DNA of 9,931 bases from positions 1 to 9,931 of the forward strand of contig JBAYWC010000097.1 in the NCBI GenBank assembly GCA_041674265.1, read 5' to 3'. Numbering within the stretch: position 1 is the first letter of the stretch; each line of letters opens with the position of its first letter. Made by a program: the position numbers and the translations under genes. Below the pieces are notes generated by a model that searched no databases, was not told the origin of the DNA, and was given only the letters and a program-made list of their open reading frames with translations. This DNA comes from QYQL01 sp041674265 (lineage in GTDB: Bacteria > Verrucomicrobiota > Verrucomicrobiia > Chthoniobacterales > Terrimicrobiaceae). Of the stretch, positions 5,914 through 9,931 are shown piece after piece.

Positions 5914-6196
5914 TTCGAGGCCAATCTGGCCACGCTTCGATCCTTGACTGGGCAAGACCACTTCGCCTGGCCTGTGCGGGGCGCAACATCTCGCTGCGGG
6001 TACAAAATGGATCCTCCTCACCGCGGTGGACCAACCCCGCCTTCCCGCGATCTACTGGCGACTGTGCGTGGAAGCCGACGGTTCTGGCGGCCATATGGTT
6101 GGCAAGATGGGCTGCCTGATTTATCCGGGCTACGACGGCTTCTTTGGCCATATGAGGAATTCGGCGCTCCTCGCGAGAGTCAATGCACGCGCTTGA
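5914..6196 (+). pseudogene. Fragment of a MobA-like nucleotidyltransferase (frameshifted, no start)
   Basis: No intact gene spans the region upstream of the riboswitch, but two frames read together resemble the middle and end of a MobA-like NTP transferase (NTP_transf_3). One frame gives FEANLATLRSLTG (from 5914). A second frame, open from 5948 to a TGA at 6194-6196, gives AAGTKWILLTAVDQPRLPA, then GCLIYPGYDGFFGHM. In this family a hydrophobic strand leads to a D.P or DQP motif that binds metal, and the C-terminal part carries a vP.y.GrrGhP motif, here degraded to IYPGYDGFFGHM. The N-terminal LAAG-S-RMG nucleotide-binding loop is absent, and there is no start codon with a ribosome site. The fragment ends inside the convergent rlpA 3' end. 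The reading is from pattern recognition only. Confidence 0.4.
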
Positions 6197-6680
6197 GCTT
6201 GCGGTTCGGTTTCGTGATCACCTCGATCTTTTTCAGGACTTCGACCTTCACCGGGACGACTCCGGATTTGATCATGCCGATGCGTTCGGCGGCGGCTTTG
6301 CTCAGGTCGATGATGCGCCCCCGGACGTAGGGACCGCGGTCGTTGATCCGGACGATCACGCTTTTCCCGTTCCTGAGGTTTACGACACGGACGACGCTGT
6401 GCAGGGGAAGTGTCTTGTGGGCGGCCGTCAGTCTGGCGGGATTGAACCGCTCCCCGCTGGCGGTCTTTTGCGGTTGCCAATAGAACGACGCCTTGCCGTT
6501 CAGAACGGAGACTGGTTTCGGGGCATAGAGGGAGGGAAGCTGCTCCGTGTCTCCGGCTTTCCCCCCCGGGGCGGGGTTGGTGATGAGTTGGCGCGGCGCG
6601 GCGCATCCGGAGATCCAGAGGACAGAGAGAACGCAAAGAATGGGGAGGCAAGAACGGATTCTGTTCATCCGGTTTTCCAT
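6180..6680 (-). CDS. rlpA: RlpA family septal ring lytic transglycosylase lipoprotein
   Basis: A 166-residue lipoprotein with one double-psi beta-barrel (DPBB) domain, as in RlpA, which cleaves glycan strands of peptidoglycan lacking stem peptides. The N-terminus has a hydrophobic signal (CLPILCVLSVLWISGC) with the lipobox ISGC, so the lipidated cysteine is C26. The DPBB domain spans about 62-150: GKASFYWQPQKTASGERF, TAAHKTLPL, INDRGPY and GRIIDLSKAAAERIGM. The proposed catalytic residues are present (E77 in SGERF, H88 in AAHKT, D114 in INDRG). There is no C-terminal SPOR domain, so septal targeting by denuded glycan binding is not predicted. GAGGT at 6693-6689 sits 8 bases before the ATG at 6680, which decides that start; an ATG at 6668 is the alternative. 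It is divergent from the redoxin gene across 82 bp. Confidence 0.92.
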   Translation of the reverse strand: MENRMNRIRSCLPILCVLSVLWISGCAAPRQLITNPAPGGKAGDTEQLPSLYAPKPVSVLNGKASFYWQPQKTASGERFNPARLTAAHKTLPLHSVVRVVNLRNGKSVIVRINDRGPYVRGRIIDLSKAAAERIGMIKSGVVPVKVEVLKKIEVITKPNRKLKRVH

Positions 6681-6762
6681 CGAAGTAAACCTCGCCGGAA
6701 GATTGGGAAAGAAAAACATCTGCGGGGTTGCGGACCGGGCACTTGCGTTGCAGAATCTTTTC

Positions 6763-7317
6763 ATGGCCGCCACCGCTTCTTCGTTGATCCCGGCAGGAAC
6801 ACCGCTGCCTCCGTTTTCTTTGAAGGATGTGGTTTGGGGGAGGGGGTATCGTCCGGAGTCGTTCGCGAAAGCCTCCGGCCTTCTGGTGGCATTTATCTGC
6901 CGACACTGCCCCTATGTCGTCCACATGCGCGGGGAGCTGGTAAAAATCGCGTCGGATTTTTCCCCTCGCGGATTGCAGGCCGTGGCGATCTGCTCCAACG
7001 ATGCGGAGGCCTACCCCGAGGATGCCCCGCCGAAACTTCGCGAAATGGCGGAACGGTTTCCTTTTCCTCTCCTGTATGACGAGACCCAGGAAGTCGCCGG
7101 AGCTTTTGGCGCGGCCTGCACACCGGACCTTTTTCTCTACGACTCCCGCGGCGGGCTCTTTTACCGGGGCCGCTTGGACGACAGTTCCCCGGGCAATGGA
7201 AAACCGGTAACCGGGATCGATCTCCGTCGCGCGATCCAGTCCCTCCTTGACGGGGCCTCCCCGCCGGCTGTCCAACATCCGGGCATCGGATGCAGCATCA
7301 AGTGGAAGAAAACTTGA
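6763..7317 (+). CDS. Thioredoxin-like/redoxin family protein (AhpC/TSA-like)
   Basis: A 184-residue thioredoxin-fold protein. It belongs to the widespread bacterial group with an HCPYV motif, usually annotated as thioredoxin family or redoxin domain protein. Visible features: the C46-R-H-C49-PYV active-site-like motif at the end of the first strand, AICSNDAEAYPEDAP (75-89), LYDETQEVAGAFGAACTPDLFLYD (104-127, with the cis-Pro region TPD), YRGRLDDSSPGNGKPVTG (134-151) and a C-terminal GIGCSIKWK (174-182). The ATG at 6763 fits the usual length; upstream codons overlap the rlpA promoter region and are not conserved. It has no signal peptide, so it should be cytosolic. Its reaction partner is unknown, although a thiol oxidoreductase or peroxiredoxin-like role is likely. 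It converges on panB with only 8 bp between stops. Confidence 0.9.
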   Translation: MAATASSLIPAGTPLPPFSLKDVVWGRGYRPESFAKASGLLVAFICRHCPYVVHMRGELVKIASDFSPRGLQAVAICSNDAEAYPEDAPPKLREMAERFPFPLLYDETQEVAGAFGAACTPDLFLYDSRGGLFYRGRLDDSSPGNGKPVTGIDLRRAIQSLLDGASPPAVQHPGIGCSIKWKKT

Positions 7318-7325
7318 AATCGGCG

Positions 7326-8096
7326 CTATTCCTGCGCGCCTGACCGCGTCGTGGCGACAAATTCCGCGGCCGAGCGTGTCACTTCCGACGCCAGGTCCGC
7401 CCGCATTTTGGCAAACCGCGGGCGGAACCACGGAAACAGGCCGATCACATCGTGCAAAACCAGGATCTGGCCGTCACACGAGGGCCCGCTGCCGATTCCG
7501 ATCGTCGGAATTCGGACGGACTGCGAAATCTTTTCGGCGACGGGAGGATGCACGAGTTCCACCACCACCGCGCTGACGCCCGCCTCATCCAATGCCATGG
7601 CGTCCGCAATCAGGCTCCCGGCTTCGGTTTCCGAGCGTCCTTTGATGTGATACCCGCCTTCCTCGCGCACCCGCTGGGGCAGCATGCCCAAATGCCCGAC
7701 AACAGGAATCCCCGCCGCCCGGATCGCCAGAACGATCCTCAGACATTCCCGTCCTCCCTCGATCTTGACCGCATCGGCTCCCGCTTCGATCAGCAGTGCC
7801 GAATTCTCCACGGCCGCTTCCGGAGACGGATAGCTCCCCGCCGGCAGATCGGAGACAATCCACGTCTTCGTTGCGCCACGGGCCACCGCGCGCGTGTGAT
7901 GGAGCATGTCCTCCATCCGGACGCTTGTTGTGTCGGGATAACCCAAAACCACCATTCCCAAGGAATCCCCCACGAGAAGGAAATCCAAATCCACTTCATC
8001 CAGGAGCTTCGCCATCGGATAATCATACGCCGTCAAACAGGCAATCTTCCGCCCGGATTCCTTCGCTTCAACCAGAAAGTTAAAAGTCTTTTTCAA
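7326..8096 (-). CDS. panB: 3-methyl-2-oxobutanoate hydroxymethyltransferase
   Basis: A 256-residue PanB, the first committed enzyme of pantothenate (coenzyme A) biosynthesis. It transfers a hydroxymethyl group from 5,10-methylene-tetrahydrofolate to 2-oxoisovalerate, giving ketopantoate. The TIM-barrel landmarks are all present: CLTAYDYPMAKLLDE (20-34), VGDSLGMVVLGY (42-53, metal ligand D44), HHTRAV, SDLPAGSY (82-89, metal ligand D83), VKIEGG (110-115), VGHLGMLPQ, VVVELV (177-182, catalytic-base E180) and IPTIGIGSGPSCDGQILV. The start codon is TTG at 8096. The in-frame codons upstream meet a stop within 30 bp, and no ATG or GTG precedes the conserved N-terminus. It lies 27 bp downstream of folK, whose folate pathway supplies its cofactor, and is probably in the same transcript. 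Confidence 0.96.
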   Translation of the reverse strand: MKKTFNFLVEAKESGRKIACLTAYDYPMAKLLDEVDLDFLLVGDSLGMVVLGYPDTTSVRMEDMLHHTRAVARGATKTWIVSDLPAGSYPSPEAAVENSALLIEAGADAVKIEGGRECLRIVLAIRAAGIPVVGHLGMLPQRVREEGGYHIKGRSETEAGSLIADAMALDEAGVSAVVVELVHPPVAEKISQSVRIPTIGIGSGPSCDGQILVLHDVIGLFPWFRPRFAKMRADLASEVTRSAAEFVATTRSGAQE

Positions 8097-8123
8097 TAGT
8101 AAAATATGAAGTTAACATTTTTA

Positions 8124-8654
8124 TCAGAAGTTTGATATGAATCTTATTGATGGAGAGGAACGAACTTGTAATTCAATTGTATCGCATAATACGCGAATTG
8201 AATGATTTTCATTGGGAAGGATTTGATTCGGGCAGATATCGGCGAGAGGTTTGAGGACAAAAAGCCTTTCGCCGATCCCCGGATGCGGCAGAGTGAGCGA
8301 AGGGTGAGACAAGCACAGATTCCCGCAATAGAGAAGATCCAAATCGAGGGTGCGCGGTCCGTGGAACTCGTGCTCTGGCGGTCTTCCCAATTCGATTTCG
8401 ATGTGTTGGAGAGCGGCGAGGAGATCGAGCGGCGGGATCCGGGTGGAGAGTTCGATGGCGGCGTTAAAGAATCGCGGGGAACCGTCCGGGCAATCCACGG
8501 GGACGGTTTCGTAGATTTTGGAGCAGAGGAACGGGCCGGACCCATCGTGGAGGGCGAGGAGTCGCCGTCGGCCCTCTTGCAGGTGGGCGAGGCGGTCGCC
8601 GAGGTTCGATCCCAATCCGATTCCGGCTCTCATGGGTGTTGCTTCGAATTCCAT
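8124..8654 (-). CDS. folK: 2-amino-4-hydroxy-6-hydroxymethyldihydropteridine pyrophosphokinase (HPPK)
   Basis: A 176-residue HPPK that transfers pyrophosphate from ATP to 6-hydroxymethyl-dihydropterin in folate synthesis. Motifs include GLGSNLGDR (13-21), RFFNAAIEL (61-69), the HPPK signature GPRTLDLDLLY (99-109) with Mg-binding aspartates D104 and D106, and LPHPGIGERLFVLKPLADI (122-140). The ATG at 8654 has a strong ribosome site. The C-terminal ~15 residues after position 160 (VRSSPSIRFISNF region) look like an unconserved tail. They are encoded by conspicuously AT-rich DNA, unlike the rest of the gene, and include a 12-bp-stem inverted repeat. It is 34 bp downstream of the DUF1828 gene and 27 bp upstream of panB, all on the same strand. 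Confidence 0.96.
   Translation of the reverse strand: MEFEATPMRAGIGLGSNLGDRLAHLQEGRRRLLALHDGSGPFLCSKIYETVPVDCPDGSPRFFNAAIELSTRIPPLDLLAALQHIEIELGRPPEHEFHGPRTLDLDLLYCGNLCLSHPSLTLPHPGIGERLFVLKPLADICPNQILPNENHSIRVLCDTIELQVRSSPSIRFISNF
8171..8203. repeat. AT-rich inverted repeat inside the 3' end of folK
   Basis: ATTCAATTGTAT (8171-8182), loop CGCATA, then ATAC, a three-base GCG bulge and AATTGAAT (8196-8203) form a 12-bp stem with one bulge. It lies in a ~130-bp AT-rich patch (about 8085-8215) that covers the folK tail, the folK-panB gap and the first panB codons. It could modulate panB translation or transcript stability, or mark a past insertion or recombination. No T-run follows closely, so an intrinsic terminator is unlikely. 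Confidence 0.6.
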
Positions 8655-8660
8655 CGCCAG

Positions 8661-8669
8661 TCACCTCTC
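8661..8669 (-). promoter_or_regulatory. Strong ribosome binding site for folK
   Basis: On the minus strand GAGAGGTGA lies 6 bases before the ATG at 8654. It is one of the best Shine-Dalgarno matches in the window and favours 8654 over the internal ATG at 8633 that would start MRAGIGLGSN. Confidence 0.7.
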
Positions 8670-8688
8670 GTCCGGCAGTTCCTGTCCA

Positions 8689-9444
8689 TCAATGTACTTT
8701 TTCGCGTTCCAGAAACTGGCGAGCACCTGAGCGGAAGTCGTCGAGGCTGGTAAATTGTTTGTCGCAGGTGCTGGTGAGTCGGGAGCGGTCTTTTCTCGGC
8801 AGTGCGTCAAAGTCCTCATGCACGACGAGGCTCCGGAACGGAAGTTTGTGCCGGATGAATTCCAGGCAGGAGATAGTGGTCAGCCGTGCCTTCGAGGAAT
8901 CTTTGACACCGAAGAGATACAGGCTCGTTCCGTTGATCGGGAGGCTGTAGTCCACCTCCAAGTCGTCACGATCAGGCAGTGGCAGGAAGCTTTTCTGCGG
9001 GCGAAAATCCTGCAGGCTGCTCATGGTGAACTCTTCCAGCATCTCGTAGAACAACGAAGCGATGATCTCGCGTTTGAAATTCCGCATGCTCCCGACTTTT
9101 GCCACCGCTTGGGCAAATTGCAGGATGGCCGGGTAAAGATGGTCCGGTGTGGCTTCGATGAAAAGATTCCCGTCCTCCTCTCTGAGTCCGTTTTCCGTGA
9201 GGATTTTCGCCAGAATCCGCTGCTTGTTCGGTGTATCCACCTCGTATTCGTAGGACAGCCGCATCAACGTCATCCCGTAATCGCAGATGCGCACGCGGTC
9301 GCTGTCCAGGCCTTCGAGAAAAATATCCACCATGTCGCCGTCTTCGTGAAACAGAGGCACCATGAGCTGGGAGATCCCCGGGCGCTCGCCCACCAGCTGG
9401 AGACGTTGGTTGAACTGGTCTTTGAGAGTTTCGGCGGCGCTCAT
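8689..9444 (-). CDS. DUF1828/DUF1829 domain protein of unknown function
   Basis: A 251-residue protein that I recognise as a DUF1828 (N-terminal) plus DUF1829 (C-terminal) architecture. The first part (about 10-110) has the DUF1828 layout: a polar helix, VPLFHEDGDMVDIFLE (29-44), VRICDYGMTLMRLS (51-64, matching a ..i.DdG.tl..L pattern), then a basic-flanked helix RILAKILTENGL and GNLFIEA. The second part (about 120-250) contains a helical region and strands VDYSLPINGTSLYLFGVK (164-181) and RSLVVHEDFD. No catalytic motif is obvious and there is no signal peptide. The ATG at 9444 has AAGGA six bases upstream (9455-9451) and overlaps the preceding gene's TGA by 4 bp, so the two are translationally coupled. 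Such pairs occur in accessory and phage-linked loci, but function is unknown. Confidence 0.82.
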   Translation of the reverse strand: MSAAETLKDQFNQRLQLVGERPGISQLMVPLFHEDGDMVDIFLEGLDSDRVRICDYGMTLMRLSYEYEVDTPNKQRILAKILTENGLREEDGNLFIEATPDHLYPAILQFAQAVAKVGSMRNFKREIIASLFYEMLEEFTMSSLQDFRPQKSFLPLPDRDDLEVDYSLPINGTSLYLFGVKDSSKARLTTISCLEFIRHKLPFRSLVVHEDFDALPRKDRSRLTSTCDKQFTSLDDFRSGARQFLEREKVH

Positions 9445-9931
9445 GGCAGATCCTTGAATAACAATTGTTGCAGGTCCTGGAAATGCAAATGCCAATCGGT
9501 GATGCCACAGAGGGTCCCAAAGTGGCGGATCGCTTCCTCAAAACTGGCATACGAGGCGGTTACCTCGGCAAAGGCCTCGGACTTCCGCCCTTCGTTCACG
9601 TTCTCAGCCGTGACCTTGTGAATGTGGAAATAGGTGTGATGGGGCCACAGCAGGTGCGGACCGTGAGGGCCATTGCACCGGAGCAGGCAGATCGAACCGG
9701 GCTCGTCTCGGGGAAGAAAATCGAGGCCGACAGTGAAGTTCTCCGGGAACTTGGCGTTCTGGCGGAAAAAGACCCGGAACGAATGTTGGCTGTCCGAGGA
9801 TTCAATGTAGGTCCAGACTTGCTTGAGATAGTCCTTCAAGAGGTAAACGGTGTCCGGGTCGTGATTGGCTTCCAGCAGGAGGTTGAGTTCCTTGCGCCCG
9901 TTCGAAGAGAGGTTTTCGGGATTGCGAAAGA
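9441..9931 (-). CDS. DUF6978-like protein, 5' end beyond the window
   Basis: The reading frame is open from the right window edge to a TGA at 9441-9443, giving at least 162 residues. An internal TTG at 9839 could be mistaken for a start, but the preceding codons (NGRKELNLLLEANHDPDTVYL) are open and read like protein, so the true start probably lies outside. Recognisable parts are SFRVFFRQN, LLRCNGPHGPH, YFHIHKVTAENV and a helical C-terminus with YASFEEAIRHFGTLCGI. The GPHG and FHIHK patterns match what I remember of DUF6978 proteins, which are often next to DUF1828 genes. The two histidine-containing motifs suggest a catalytic or metal site, but no function is known to me. The family call is moderate; the coding status is firm. 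Confidence 0.7.
   Translation of the reverse strand, partial: FRNPENLSSNGRKELNLLLEANHDPDTVYLLKDYLKQVWTYIESSDSQHSFRVFFRQNAKFPENFTVGLDFLPRDEPGSICLLRCNGPHGPHLLWPHHTYFHIHKVTAENVNEGRKSEAFAEVTASYASFEEAIRHFGTLCGITDWHLHFQDLQQLLFKDLP

Noticed and set aside
6130..7431. 433-codon minus-strand open frame covering rlpA and the redoxin gene
   Set aside because: It overlaps two genes with clear motifs in other frames, and its translation has no recognisable domain.
8755..9621. 288-codon + strand open frame opposite the DUF1828 and DUF6978-like genes
   Set aside because: The minus-strand frames have ribosome sites, an ATGA overlap and family patterns; this frame has none and bridges two genes.

Overview
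The window is GC-rich bacterial chromosomal DNA, densely coded, mostly with housekeeping and envelope genes. The gene set is Gram-negative: an OprB-type outer-membrane porin with a C-terminal Phe, and a lipoprotein RlpA. A small ORF resembles DUF6788-type proteins, which I associate with Verrucomicrobiota and related PVC bacteria. The frequent lack of Shine-Dalgarno sequences would fit that group too. A verrucomicrobial origin is therefore my best guess, but it is inference: there is no rRNA or marker gene here. I see no tRNA, rRNA, CRISPR array or intact transposase.

Layout. Positions 1-402 hold no convincing gene but contain a perfect 15-bp inverted repeat (301-334). ridA (403-807) and mscL (804-1217) follow on the + strand with a 4-bp overlap. 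Positions 1218-1756 are a repeat-bearing spacer. Two copies of a ~45-50 bp element in opposite orientation (1227-1277 and 1639-1683) bracket a short, N-terminally truncated DUF6788-like ORF (1411-1632). An OprB-like carbohydrate porin (1757-3178) and a DUF885 zinc-peptidase-like protein (3270-4958) come next on the + strand.

The DUF885 gene converges on, and overlaps by 37 bp, a minus-strand fluoride operon. This operon consists of a candidate fluoride riboswitch (5804-5852), the crcB fluoride channel (5286-5678) and a DUF190 PII-like gene with a GTG start (4922-5278). Upstream of the riboswitch, on the + strand, is a decayed, frameshifted fragment that looks like a MobA-like nucleotidyltransferase (5914-6196). 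It runs into the 3' end of rlpA (6180-6680, minus). Divergent from rlpA is a redoxin/thioredoxin-like gene (6763-7317, +).

The right end is a minus-strand run that reads, in transcription order, DUF6978-like (9441 to beyond 9931, partial), DUF1828/DUF1829 (8689-9444), folK (8124-8654) and panB (7326-8096). The first two genes overlap by an ATGA and look like an accessory module placed directly upstream of folate and pantothenate biosynthesis genes. FolK and PanB are linked through folate, because PanB consumes 5,10-methylene-tetrahydrofolate.

The most interesting items are the riboswitch-crcB-DUF190 unit, the overlapping DUF6978-like/DUF1828 pair, and the inverted-repeat-bracketed DUF6788-like remnant. 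I did not find a clearly unprecedented system.
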